DNA from: Rotaria macrura
Taxonomy: Eukaryota > Rotifera > Eurotatoria > Philodinida > Philodinidae
Reading direction: 5' to 3'
Assembly: GCA_900239685.1 (NCBI GenBank)
Contig: OENT01000654.1
Location: 24,086-88,085 of the forward strand
DNA length: 64,000 bases
Each line of letters begins with the position of its first letter. The first letter of the stretch is position 1. Positions 1-12,683 of this stretch are shown piece after piece. Under the pieces are notes generated by a model. It saw only the letters and a program-made list of their open reading frames with translations, was not told where the DNA came from and searched no databases. Made by a program: the position numbers and the translations under genes.

Positions 1-730
1 AAATCGAGTTCAATTAGTCTTCTTTGATTGAAAATATTGCTTGAGAAATGCGTTAAATGTCATGTTTGTATTTGTCATTAGTAATGTAATAACATATCTG
101 TACCCACGGAAACATTTTTAGGGAAAAATCGAGGTCAACCGCGGTTTTTCCTAGAAAATCGCAGTGTCACTGAAAAAAATACGGTTAACCGCGGTTTTTC
201 TCGCTGCGTTTTAAATTAAACGCAGGTTCCTGATCGAATACCGCGGTATTCGAAAAAGCGGTTTGACTCGGTTTCCCAAAACCGCAGTGAACAACATTGT
301 AAACGCGATATTCAGAAACGCGGTTAGACGCGTTTTGGAGAACCGCAGTAAATACCATTATACCCGCGGTATTTGGCAACGCGGTTAGTCTGGATTGTCC
401 GACACGGAGATTATCGCAATTATAACTTTGGAATCCAACCTTGCAGTTTCAGATAGCATGAAACACTGTCAATATCGTTTTAACTGTAGTCACGAATGAG
501 TACCTCTTATGTGAAATGTATTGTGCGAAATCAAAGATTTTTTAAAATAAAATTTGAGAGCGAAATGAAATGTACAATTGAGAAAAAAGACTGCATATTG
601 AGTTTCTGGGCCAGGAGAGTATGTCGTTTAATAGTATTAAAGAATTTTGTTTTCGTAAAGTGGATCTCATTTGAGAGGGAATCATTGCAAAATCCTAGCA
701 GTGAAGCCGGGAACAGCTGATTTTTGTGTA

Positions 731-899
731 CTCAAAAAGTGAGTACACTCTAGAATCGGTCAGTGTTTCCGGCCGTTAACAAGATAACTCTTTATAAATA
801 CATTCAATTGAGCTGAAATTTTGTGCACAGGATTGTCTGATGAATGTCTCGGTCGAGTTCGAAGATGAGAAGGATCCAGGGAGAAATGGCTGAGTTATC
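731..899 (+). repeat. Truncated copy (cut by gap) of the 480-bp TA-flanked repeat
   Basis: This stretch matches 21279-21456 closely: the same CTC(A/G)AAAAGTGAGTACAC start, the CTCTAGAATCGGTCAG block, the GAGCTGAAATTTTGTGCACA block and the GAAGATGAGAAGGATCC block in the same order. It is preceded by TA at 729-730. Its 3' end would fall inside the run of Ns, and the sequence after the gap does not resemble the end of the other copy. Confidence 0.75.
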
Positions 900-1362
900 N
901 NNNNNNNNNNNNNNNNNNNNNNNNNNNNNNNNNNNNNNNNNNNNNNNNNNNNNNNNNNNNNNNNNNNNNNNNNNNNNNNNNNNNNNNNNNNNNNNNNNNN
1001 NNNNNNNNNNNNNNNNNNNNNNNNNNNNNNNNNNNNNNNNNNNNNNNNNNNNNNNNNNNNNNNNNNNNNNNNNNNNNNNNNNNNNNNNNNNNNNNNNNNN
1101 NNNNNNNNNNNNNNNNNNNNNNNNNNNNNNNNNNNNNNNNNNNNNNNNNNNNNNNNNNNNNNNNNNNNNNNNNNNNNNNNNNNNNNNNNNNNNNNNNNNN
1201 NNNNNNNNNNNNNNNNNNNNNNNNNNNNNNNNNNNNNNNNNNNNNNNNNNNNNNNNNNNNNNNNNNNNNNNNNNNNNNNNNNNNNNNNNNNNNNNNNNNN
1301 NNNNNNNNNNNNNNNNNNNNNNNNNNNNNNNNNNNNNNNNNNNNNNNNNNNNNNNNNNNNNN
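900..1362. other. Assembly gap (run of N)
   Basis: There are 463 ambiguous bases. The gap starts inside a dispersed repeat, which probably explains why the assembly broke here. Reading frames spanning it are meaningless. Confidence 0.99.
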
Positions 1363-1970
1363 TAATTTTTTTGTTGATTTTTCCGATTTGATTGATTGTA
1401 ATCAATCGATTAAAAGTTTTAAAAATTTGAAAAATCAAAAATCAGTTGTTTTTCTTTGTACGATCAGCTTATAAGACAGATTCGCTGATAGATTTGTGTG
1501 CAAAAATATGATCGAGTGTTTTGTATAGTCATATAAGAATTGAGAGAAGTAGAAGTATATGTGAAAAAATAGTGTATGAATGCAGCCTCGACCAAAAATA
1601 AATCAAGTATATATAACTAGATTTCTTCCTGGCCGACTAAGTGAAAAATGAGCAACAATGAAAGATTCCTATAGAAATTACCTGTACCAAGAAGTTAGTA
1701 AGTAATACTATGAAAGTGTAAATAATTTTGGTTATTTTTTTTCATAGTTTGAGTACATCTTAAAAAACCGCTCTGTACCGCGGTGTCAAGAAATCCCGAT
1801 ATTTTATAGCGTTTCCAAAAAACGCGGGAGTCAGACCGTTAATGCGGTTTTTACTGTTTTTGAAACGACGAATAAACGGTCTGACTGCCGCGTTTCGAAA
1901 TACCGTTCCAAACTGCGGTTTTCAAAACGCATTTAACCGCGTTTTTTTAGCGAATTTTTTTCCGTGGGTA

Positions 1971-3822
1971 GTAGCGAAAAACATATTCGAGAACAAAATT
2001 TTCCTAACCAATCGCTTCTAATGGAATGAACAAGAATGTTTTTGAGTGTTATTGATGATAATCAAGCTATTTATCTATTGGACATGACCTTGAGTATCGC
2101 AGTTCGATCTTTTAATCGGAGACTTGGCCGAGCCTAAAGTTAGACCTAGACGATAATGCCCAACGTATTTTCGCCGAGAAACCAATTCTCGATGGAATTC
2201 GCTCGAATCTTGTGAAAATATTTAATGATAATCTCGATCACTCTTGTACATTTGCCACATTTTCATGATCGCTAAAAGAAAAGTAAGCAAAAAAATCGAT
2301 CATATCTTTAGCTCTCACATTGATTTACATACAGAAGTTTGTCAGCAAATTGATATCAACTAGACAACTAAAAACTTCATCTCGTACACATCCTGTTTGA
2401 CGAACTGTTCGATTTATTTTCTGATTTTTATTTCTTTTGGAACTGACATCTTCAGTGATAGGCTCTGCTTTTTGAGAACTCAAATGAAAACGTGGATCTG
2501 TTAGATCAACTATGTAGATTCGGTAATTATCTTTGACAAGACGATTTATATAAGTTGACGATCTACATCAATAGATCCCAAATCATGTTCTCGTCAGTGT
2601 GCTGCTTCTAAGAAAAACGGAGTCGTTCACTGTTCTCATATGCCAAGTTTGTATGTGGTCAAATAAAGAGGTTAGCGCACAGTTTTGCATCGATCTGAAT
2701 CTATTTAACATTATTTTATATGATCAGCTAGAAGAAGCAATGACTTAAATAACAACATCGTTCCCACGTTCTATTTGATTTCAATGTCATGAAATTATCA
2801 TAAACAAATAAGTAAATTGAAATGAAGGGAAATAACTAAAAAGAACTCAATGATGGATGTGTAGTTTTCGTTGACATTCTAGCAGATAGTGCTCGGAAAT
2901 AAAAGGAAGAATCGAAAAAAATATTGTTCTCGCTATTTATTGAAGTTATATTTCGAAGTCAACTGAAATAAGTAAAAGTATTAAACGAGAAAGAATTACT
3001 TCTTATTGCGCTGTTTTATCAAATAATATACAATCGCTTTAAATAAAAAAAAGCAAAACATTTAACAATCAATATGTTTACTGCACGTTTCTTATTTGGA
3101 CATGGAGAAACGAATCTACCATAAATATATACATTAAGAGAAAGGAATCCTGCCTTTTCTCCGACTCGGATCGTCGAACGAACCGAACATATCGAGAGAA
3201 AAAGATTCAAATTATAATTGTTGTTTGCCACATTTAGGCAATTAAATAATCTGAGATAAAAATGAAATATTTAGTGATGCCTGATTTAGCCATTGTTTAA
3301 AGTTAGTAATTAGTTGATAGCCGTCATAGAAGTCAATCTAGTGGATTGCTGTTCAAATCTCGAAGACAAAATTTCGAAAAAAGGATGTATCGAAAGTTGA
3401 AATTTCGGAAAGATAATATCCTGAAAGATGTCCTTTCAGTCTGCCATCATTTCTGTCAGTTTATACTTGATATTGTATGAATGTTCTGATTTCTTTTATT
3501 TTCATTTCGTCTGTTCTTGCGGACATTGTTCACAAACCATTGCTTCTTTTTGTCTATTCTCTTTTGTGTACACCATCCATATCGCAGAAACTATTTATAT
3601 TCATTCATCTCTTGACGAATTTTTCATAAACAACATCATCGTATACTTCTGTTATTGCCTTTTTTCGTTTTCTTCACGCCTAAAGCAGAACCATGTCATC
3701 AAGCTATTCAGAAAACACACCTGCAATCTTATTTCTTATAAGTAATAAGAAAAAGCGTCATCTTATTATTAGTGAGCATATTTATCAACAAAACAAAGTC
3801 ACAGGCGAAAGTCAGTTATTAG
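1971..3822. other. No supportable gene
   Basis: AT-rich sequence with stops in all frames. I see no splice-consistent exons, tRNA or long repeats. Confidence 0.5.
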
Positions 3823-4080
3823 GTATGCGAGATCAAGTTGTGCAAGGTGGGCGTTCACCTGAATTCCAATGATCAGTTTCTTAAATACACGGAAAATGTT
3901 CATCCTCTTATGCCTGCACCTGAGAGATTAGAGATCCGTAAGATGCCGACAATCATCAAAACTCGAGTCGATCGAGAGGCAATAGCGATTGGTCAAATTT
4001 ATCACAATGAACTTGCAAAAGCAAATCTTTCTAGAGCAGCGCTTGTCTTTGCTCCTACAGTTAGAGAAGCTAATAAGTGA
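3823..4080 (+). pseudogene. FLYWCH zinc-finger-like coding fragment
   Basis: After a possible acceptor (AG at 3821-3822) the frame reads VCEIKLCKVGVHLNSND, then a segment around TENVHPLMPAPERLEIRK, then a helix-like stretch TRVDREAIAIGQIYHNELAK and a stop at 4078-4080. The order C-x4-C, a His near TEN-H, and a basic linker followed by an IY-x-EL helix resembles the FLYWCH domain plus the start of the following region in MULE-type transposases and their domesticated relatives. The usual second His after the first is replaced (HPL). I see no clear upstream YW part and no catalytic domain downstream. It could be one exon of a longer gene, but a decayed transposon piece is more likely. Confidence 0.35.
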
Positions 4081-7000
4081 TGACAATTTTTTCTTTCAGC
4101 GAAATACGTTAAATTTTATCGCCTAGATCATGAATTCGATCAATATCGACGAGGGCGTGGATGTATTTGTGAATACTCTGTTAATACACACTCGCACCCT
4201 CCCTTTTTGATGATTTATTGTCAAAAACTTGACAATAAAGATTTGAATCATACTCACATGCTATTTTGTGATTATGATCATATCTATCATGACTGACAGC
4301 AATTAGACATTTATTATTTCGAAACTTTTGCTTTCAATGATTTATTCTTTCGAGTTTTTTTATTTCTTAACAGGCAGTTTTCGAGATTTTATCTTCAAGA
4401 AATTTTATTTCGAGATTTGGACACAATACCAATCTAGTTCGCTTAATCAATGTCTTTTCCTATACTCTCTAGATGAACACAGCATAATTATGCATCTATT
4501 ATACTCATACTATATTAAAACGATTTCTAAACAATCAATCTACAGCTACTCTACATTAATGTATTCTCTCGTCCAGTCGCTGTCGAATATCATTGATCAA
4601 GAACCGAATCAAAGACGAATAACGTCATACCGATGGTGAGTTTAGTTTTTAGCTGCAAGCATATGGGTACAGATCAATGCTGACACGATGAAAATAAATC
4701 TTTTAGAGATACTTCCTTCGAGTTCATCCGCATCTTAAAACAAATTCAAAGAAGAACCGATTGATATAACGCCAAGAAAATAAACATGACAGACATATCT
4801 TTATTAATCCCTAATAACTGTTCGACGCAATCATCAGAGCAACGAATGATTCCATTGCTTAATTAAACATTTAAGAGAATTTGTGTCGATCGATCGACAC
4901 CAGTAAATCATGGACGGTTCATTTGCATGAGAAGATAATAGCATAAGTCTACTGAAAATCATAGAAGATCCATTGTTCAGAATAGACCCGTTTCAGTTGA
5001 GCAATTCTTTTATATTTATGAGAGAGAAGGGAAACACAGGCGGATGGTTATCTTCCTGAAAAGCTCCTACAATTCAGTCGGTTCGATTTTCAGGGATATA
5101 ATTATAAAATTTGAGAAGTGAAAAGAGTCGCTGTTTGTCTCTATTTTGAGCTGAGGCAAAAACATGTGTTCTTACCGAGTTGACAACTCGAAGGAACACA
5201 ATTGCGCAGGTTAATTTCTCTTGTGAAAACTTGTTCATTGAACTGATCTCCGTCGAGTGAAATATTTACTTTTAGGAAAAGAGAATTCGCTTCCGCATTT
5301 TCTCCTCTTCAAGATATATCTGAACGTGGAATCGCCTACAATAAGAAACGTCGATTCCTTTGACAAAAATTTAATTTAGACGCGTCAACATCGCTGTAGT
5401 TTTAATGAAAACTTGCGTGCGCAGGTGAGAGCTATTATCTCGCAACGAGAATGTTCCACGAGGCTGTATAAAAAAACAAATAGATGGCGTTTAGCGTGAG
5501 CAGAGCGACTTGCATCCGTTTGAAGTGTTGGTCGACGATTCATCGTTAGATTCAAAAATTTAGCTTTTCGAAAAATATCGTTCAATGTGTCCTTCTTGAT
5601 TAAATTCCGCTCGCATGAAACTCGAAAACGAGAAATAATTCTTTTGCTTTCCTTTCTTTTCTACTGAAATCGATATTTAATCAATTCTATCTCATGTTTG
5701 TTGTTTCACAGCCCAAGCATCGATCTGATCCATGACCGAAACACAATTGCAGTTTTTCTAGCACGTCTACAATTAGAATTTTGAAAGCACTTCACCAGAA
5801 AGAAACAAAATGTCAATTGGTCTAGAAAATTCTACTTAACAACATCGACACCCATGTCAACCGTAGACATGCACACTCTCATTGTGGTGTTCGTCTCAAA
5901 GAGTGATTGGAAGTGGACGATCTATGAAAGTTAAACGCTCGAAAAACGATTCTTTTATTATTCTCGAGAGAGCTGAGTTGCTGTTCAATGCATTGTAAAC
6001 GTCGATGTCCTTTTTCGATGCAGTTAAAACTAACCCAGATTAGTAAAAACATTCTTTCTTCTCAAACAATGAAAGTCAAGAGGAGAATCAATAAAGAAAC
6101 CGTTGAAGAGTCCGAGAACTTGAGAAAAAAGTCCTTCTATCGATTCTCTTGTGTCGATAAAGACCGATGCAAGCATCGATCGCCGATTACCGATTCATCA
6201 CCACTACATTTGAAATGGTGACATCTTCGTTTCCGAATTCGTCGTTAGAGGAAATGACAGAATTTTTTGTAAAACGGTTCGCCTGCCAAAAACGAATCGA
6301 ACTACTTCATGAAATAAATTCCATGTTCATCTTTTCGATAAGAGCAAACGAGAAATAACAAGCATCTATTGTATGCCGCAGAAATTCGGATAAACGAACA
6401 GATCGTGCTTAACTTATTTTCATCGTTTAAATTCGTTTGACTTTCGTTCTTGTCGATTGATTCTCATCAGGTGATTCCTCTGAATAATTGTCTTGTTAAA
6501 AGATAGTTGCTCACACTTGAACACGATGGTCTTGTTAAGTAAAACGGGGCACAACGTTTCAACATAGGCTCCATTTGACAGTTTTCAATATTGCCACGAC
6601 AACATCAGATCGGTATTTGGTCGAAATCTCGATCTTTTTCCTGTCTCAATAGTTCATTTATTTAACTGACCAGCAACCAATTATCGAATATTGCGACAAA
6701 GAAACGATTTCACTACGAAATAATTAAATAAAACGCCACAGAATTGAGAAAAAGCATAAAGTCAAGCGGATAAATTAAGAAAGAAAATATTTGATTTGGT
6801 AAATAAATTCTTCTGGAATGAGAGGGAAACTCGTTTGAATTTAGTGAAATTGGCTTGAATCAATCAGAGAATTGAGTTCATCGAATGGGACGATGATTAA
6901 CGGAAAATAAAAGATAACAACGACTGTTTTACTCAACGGTCGATTATGGTTCAGATAACGAGTTTGACAATTAGGAGTTGATTTGTTTTCGACGAGAAAA

Positions 7001-8644
7001 ATATCAATAGAGACAAGACGAAAATCGATTTGAAATGATCGATCGAAAAAAGTCTTCCACCTCTCTCCTATTGGCTAATGTTCCGATAGATTTCACTTTC
7101 TACTCAACCGTCAATGTTCTTTTTTCTTCGAAACTGATTAAATTCATAGTAGGAAATGAAGTTCAACTGATTATTATACAAATAAATCACTTCAGTTGAG
7201 AATCAACACCAACGAAAAATTTCTCGTCGCCTAATTTAGGTTCGACTATCGAATAAGATCATGCTGCCTTTCTTCCCCGCTCTTCATATACTTTCCTGCA
7301 GAATAAAATCTTTCGTTAACAATCAAACAAAGAAAAAAAGTCCAAACTTGGAGACATCCCTCGAACGGGAATTCTCTCGAAACCAAATCGGTGTTTATCT
7401 TATTTATAATTAAGACAACTATTCTGCTTGAATCTCGATTAAAAAGTTAACTTGAATCGTTCGCTTGAACCATCCCATTGCTGTTTATCATCGATATTAC
7501 TGATAATTAATGAAAAATCGATTCTCTCTCGGACACTTGATAAAAGAAAATTGATTGCTGTTTCATTTTCAACTGAACATTGATTTTCTCGTTTGAGTTG
7601 TTTCGATTGACAACCGTCTATCAATCTGAATTCAAGATCGATCATTCCGATATTTAGTTGATCCATAGACAGAGACAGATAAATAACAATTCAAGTCCAT
7701 TCCGTCGCCATCAGCGTTCCGAATGGAATTCGAAAAGAAAATGGTTTCGTGCACTTTGGTTTATTGAACAAAACGTATCGGTACACTTTACTTTAGTAAC
7801 CAAAGGGTACCACAGTGTATATATCGAAACTTACGGTATAATCTAGAAAAACACGAGTTCATTTTCATATCTGCTAAACAAACTATTCGCTTCATGTTAA
7901 AAGAGGAAAGAAAAAAAATGGTGAATACTGTCCGTAAGAAAAAAAATACTAAAAGTAGCACTAGTCGATAGTAAAAATGAAAAGCAAAGGTCATATCGTT
8001 CAAAGTCAGCTTTTCGCATACCCTGATATTAGAATTAATTCATTTACAAACAGATTTCTCGATAGAGCGCAAAGTGTTAATTTTGTAGACAAAGTGTTCT
8101 GCGTACACTTTGTTTTTGTCAACAGCGTGCAAAACAGCGTGTACTCGAGACTTAGCAAGGGTTCTGTACACGTTGATTATGCTGGGTACACCTGCTATTC
8201 GTATCGCTGGTCGCCATTCTCGAACGGATCGTTTTGATTGGCTTTGAAATCTACCAATGAAAGTTGTTCAACAATCAGAGTGCAACTGAAATAAATAATA
8301 AAGTAAACGAAAAAAATGAAACGGTTCGAATTTAAAAGGTGAGAAGATTTTGGAAATTGGATTTACTAAAATGTCGAAATACGCATCTCATCACATCTAC
8401 ATCTGTCGAAGTGAATAAGAGTCGAATGAATATAATAACTATAACTAACACTGACAATCGATTCTCATTGGTTGACACGTCGAACGTGTAGTTTTTCAAC
8501 ATCATCAAGAATCGACAAATGTTGAAATAATTAGTTAATTTTCATGATCGACTCATTTCTCTTTCTAGATAGTTTATGCTCGGCCGAATTTAAGCTGTGT
8601 CGAAAATCGCCATTGTTTCGAACAAGATAAAACAGTAGGAAAAA
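4081..8644. other. No supportable gene; TCGA-rich intergenic DNA
   Basis: Several frames of 60-100 codons are open here, but none shows a recognisable motif or joins to neighbours with matching splice phase. The sequence is rich in TCGA, TCGAT and CGACG words, which keeps frames open by chance. Confidence 0.45.
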
Positions 8645-11600
8645 ATGTCGGAAGTGTTAAGAAGAACTGGTTATCAATGCCTATCGAATTTAATCGTATG
8701 AATCGATTATTTGACGAATGAAGAAGAACAAATGAATATTTTCTCTTAAACTTATTGTTTTCAGTTTGTTTCATCGAAGAGATCATCGGTGAACATTGGT
8801 TCAACTTTAACAATCCATCGATCACTGTCGAGTCAGCAAACATCGAATAGATCGTCCAACAATACGATAAATTCTTGCAAACATAAGCATATCTCATCGA
8901 TACAGCGATGCGGAACGCCGATTTGTTTCATTTATCACGATCCGATATTCATACCGGTACGAGTCGATTTCGATTTAGTTGAATAAAATCAAATGTGTTT
9001 GTCTCTCTCTCTCTCTTTTGTTTTGTCTTGCCAAGGTGCGGGGAAATGCGTCACAACCAAAGGGGTTCTTCGGCTCGTTGATCGACAACATAAGAGACGA
9101 ATTGACTAAGAATAAGGAAATCAAGGTGAGACAATCGAACAGTGCAATCCGGAATGCAAATTCATCTTAAAATCGAAAAATTCGTTTAGGATAACATCAA
9201 AAAATTTCGAGATCAAGCCAAGAAACTCGAAGACAGCGACGCTTTGAAAGAAGCTCGAGATAAATACGTGAGTTTTGTCTTCATGGATGTCTAAGGGGAC
9301 GGTTTCACCGTCGATTTTATCATTCGAAGAAAGTCTTGGAACGCGAAACGATGAAAAGCTCGGCTGTCATTCGAGAGAAGATCGGCGAACTCGGAGAAAA
9401 AGTGAAAGAGGTCAGTTTCATCGGTCGATCGCTCGATCCTTACTCGTATCTTGTTCATGCTTCTAGAGTGACGTCATTAAAAAAGCGTCCGACATTGGAT
9501 ATGAATTGGGTAAACAAGCACAAAAAGCGGCAGAGAAATTATCGGAAACAACCGAACAAATAACTGATACAAATGCTTTCAAAAAAGTTTCACAAGTAAT
9601 TTCTTTTGCTTTTATTAAACGCTGCGAACTTCGGTTTGATTCTTTATTCAATAGCGTTTAACGACAATAAAACAAGAAGTTGGCGATGCAACCAAACTAA
9701 CTCGACCGTTGGGTTACCGACCACCGGCTGTTTTAAGAAAACGAACCGATACTGATACCGTCAAGAAAGATAAAGTCTTTCAGGCTGACACGTATGTATT
9801 CACATTTCATCGATTCGATCGATTTCGATTGATTGACATTTGAGTTTCGAATAAATCTTCTTTCAACTTTCACTCCGCACACACTGAATATTATTTCAAT
9901 TAGATGACTAGTCTATTAAGGCTGATTTGCAAACTTGAGAAGATTGCCGAGCTATTTCGAGTTACATAATCTCTAGTCGCCATCCACATCGTCAATTATT
10001 GTTGTTTCACATGCTTAGCGAAAAGGAAAGACTCTTATGAGAAGATAAACGGGTTACGAACAAGATTTCCCTTCTCCTTGTCTTTCTCATACAGCAGAAT
10101 CGTTTCCTTGTTTCTTCGACACGATCACGAGTTGCTTGTCGAAGAAAATTTCAGCACTATAGCACGACGAACATTAACGAATATTATTTTGTCATTTCTT
10201 CTTCAATGGAGCTAACACATTTAAGTAAAACGATTCGCTGAAGCAATGCTGAGGCCCGCCATCCGCTTTGCTTGCTCAATAATCAAGCGAAGTTAACTTC
10301 AACTTCGCTTTTCATCGCTAAACGGTGACAAAAGTGAACACGTCGATGTCGATCAATCGAATCAATCGTTTACTTCCAAGACAACGACAGGCGGGAGACG
10401 GCCTGCGACGAAAATATCATTTCGCATTCAGAAAACGAAATGCGACTCGATTGAGCTCGAGATTTTCTTTTCACTCGACTTCACAGTTGCTAATGTTGAG
10501 AAGAAGATGCGTCAATGTCGATCGGATATCGATGTCGAATCGTCGGAAAACGTCTTTACTTGTAAAATGCGAAACTCTCTTGTCTTCGTCTATTGCAGAG
10601 AAACTCAAACGGTGACTGTTCACAAAGACTCTCAATGGTTTCAAAGTTGGCAAAATTTCAAAGAGAATAACACTTATTTAAATAGTTTGTTCGATTGAAA
10701 TTCAAAGTCGACATGGGTCTTTGTTTCAAATCTTTCTATTCACAGAATTGTTCGATCTCAAATCTAAATATGATGAAAGCGACAATTTAGTTGTACGTGT
10801 CAGTCGAACGTTAACAGACAAACTGTCGGGAGCATTGGGTAATAAGAGATTTGTGCTCGAACTCGATTCCAATGTCTTCTCGTTTTTTATGAAGGGTCAA
10901 TATTTAGTCAATCGGAAACGAGCGAAGCATTGACGGAGATCTGCCGCGTCGATCCAACGTTCGACATCGCGCAATTCATTCGTCTTGCTCAATACGACTT
11001 CATTCCGAACATATTCGAAGTAAGACTTTTCCTTCAAACCAAAGAAAAGCATTTTCTCAATTCAATTCAATGTCGTTCTTACTCTCGTTTCACTCCAGTC
11101 TTTGGCACGTGGTCAATTAGAAATACTGAGAGATTGGTCAACCGAAGCCGTAAACAACATTTGCTCGAATCTTACTCTGATCAAACCAATCGATTTCATC
11201 TATTTAAGGTTTACAATGTCCTCATACATCCAATAAACACGGCCAAAGCTTTGAATTACAAATATCACTTGAAAATAATTGATCTCGCCGATCTCGAAGT
11301 AAGTCTCGTCTCTGTCTGATGGAAAACAAGTCATTCATCGATTATGCCGGTCAATGAACGACCAAGAGAGTCGAAGCGAAGAATTTTCGAAGCATCGATC
11401 AGTCGACGAATTCTTATTTGAAATTCATCTGAATCTTTCAGAAATCTCTCTCCGTAGAAAAACAATCCGCTTAAACTTTCGCCTAAAATAGAAGGTTTTC
11501 TTTCCCTTTCGATTTGGTTCAATCGAGAACATCAGCTGGCCTTTGTTTTCGAAATTTGCTTTCCAATAGACGTCGATCGAGTTGAAATTCGACTCGACTC

Positions 11601-12207
11601 GTCCGAGAACGAACAAATCGTTGGCTCAAGTCTTCCCTCGCTCGAGTTCGTATCGAACCGAGTGGCTTTGTTTGGTTGAATCAGTCGATTGACGTTCGAA
11701 TCTCGACCTGTTCTCATCGACTTGAAACATTAAAAATCACGTTGACAGATATTGATCAACATTCGACAAAAATGCCCGCTGATTTCTGGTTGATGCACAG
11801 AAAACCGACGACCACGAATCCGATTTGAGAAATTTACCGGACGAAGATGAACGATTGAATTTGTTAAATGACGATAATCGATAGCGAAGGGAGATCGTTT
11901 CTCGTTTAGCTTGTCGCAGCGAAAATCATGGAAATGGGTCCTGTTCTTGTCGTGACATTTCAAGCTCAACAGATCGCCTACATATCGGATGCTAATGGAA
12001 AAGTTATCGAAGGAGATCCGGTAGAAATTTCAATATTTAATTGACTTAAAATAATTCCATTTAATTCTTTATTTTGCTTTTCTAAAGGAACAAATCAATC
12101 GGATCAATTATATATTTGCTCTTGGCCGTGACACGACGATTCTCGATCCTCTCGCTGCTTGGCGTCTTGTCGATCTAAGTGCCTCAAAAGTCAATCATTT
12201 TGTTTGA
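8645..12207 (+). CDS. TIMM44: TIM44, mitochondrial import inner-membrane translocase subunit
   Basis: TIM44 is the matrix-side peripheral subunit of the TIM23 presequence translocase; it tethers mtHsp70 to the channel. Exons: 8645-8695, 8765-8788 (both tentative), 9036-9125, 9190-9267, 9330-9410, 9467-9595, 9655-9791, 10599-10684, 10746-10838, 10895-11019, 11099-11149, 11209-11298, 11910-12020, 12088-12207. Every junction has GT..AG and matching phase, giving about 421 residues against about 450 in vertebrates. Diagnostic stretches are KGFFGSLIDNIRDEL, the charged coiled-coil region with KLEDSDALKEARDKY, HKDSQWFQSWQNFKENN, KYDESDN, RVDPTFD, DFIPNIFE, MGPVLVVTFQAQ, EGDP and AAWRLVDLSAS; the last six lie in the C-terminal Tim44 domain. 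The start is the least certain part: exon 1 is Arg-bearing and short, exon 2 has only 24 bases. The largest intron (9792-10598) holds only chance frames. Confidence 0.93.
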
Positions 12208-12683
12208 TAACAGTTCTCTTTGTTTTCTGTTCGCTTGTTTTCTTTTTCATCATTAAACGAAAACAAATTTCGTTCGACTGATTTTCAACGTCTCGTTCTC
12301 TCATTCTCCAGCATAAGTCAACTGAAACGATCGGCTTAGAGTCACGAACATAGATCAAAACTTTCCCGCTTCGCTATCGACACTTTTTATCGAACCTTGA
12401 CTTTCGCCCGCGGTTAGAGATCAGCCTCGTTGGAATTCAACGTTGACTCTCTCTCTCTCTCCACTTCACTCATTGACAGTTGAAGTCAATAATCTGTCGA
12501 CCCACATCAATGAGTAAACGATTGTTTCTTTCATGTTTATTTATTGCCTTTGACTTGTCTTGTGTCTATTCGATTATATTCACTTCTGCCCTTCCTCTCG
12601 TTATTCGATTCGGCAAAGATTTCGCCCCATGCACACAAATAACCAGTTCCATTTGCTAGAATTGCAGCTCGCGCTTATCACAC

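Larger units (their letters stand above)
101..1970. mobile_element. TA-flanked non-autonomous element made of AACCGCGGTT-like blocks
   Basis: The ends are inverted copies of TACCCACGGAAA (101-112 and, reversed, 1959-1970), so a TA dinucleotide flanks a terminal repeat CCCACGGAAA, as expected for Tc1/mariner-type insertions. Both arms (about 120-400 and 1760-1950) are packed with degenerate palindromic words such as AACCGCGGTTTTT and GCGGTATT in alternating orientation. No transposase is readable. The middle carries a second repeat (from 731) and an assembly gap, so the true length is unknown. Classification as Tc1/mariner-like is an inference from the TA flanks only. Confidence 0.5.

Noticed and set aside
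776..1438. Frames of 173-220 codons across the N run
   Set aside because: Almost all codons are ambiguous bases; the flanks are a dispersed repeat.
9792..10598. Open frames of 60-96 codons inside the largest TIM44 intron
   Set aside because: The TIM44 exons on both sides join in phase; the frames have no motif and reflect the TCGA-rich composition.
11299..11909. Overlapping minus-strand frames of 60-80 codons
   Set aside because: They lie in a TIM44 intron on the opposite strand, with no splice logic or motif.
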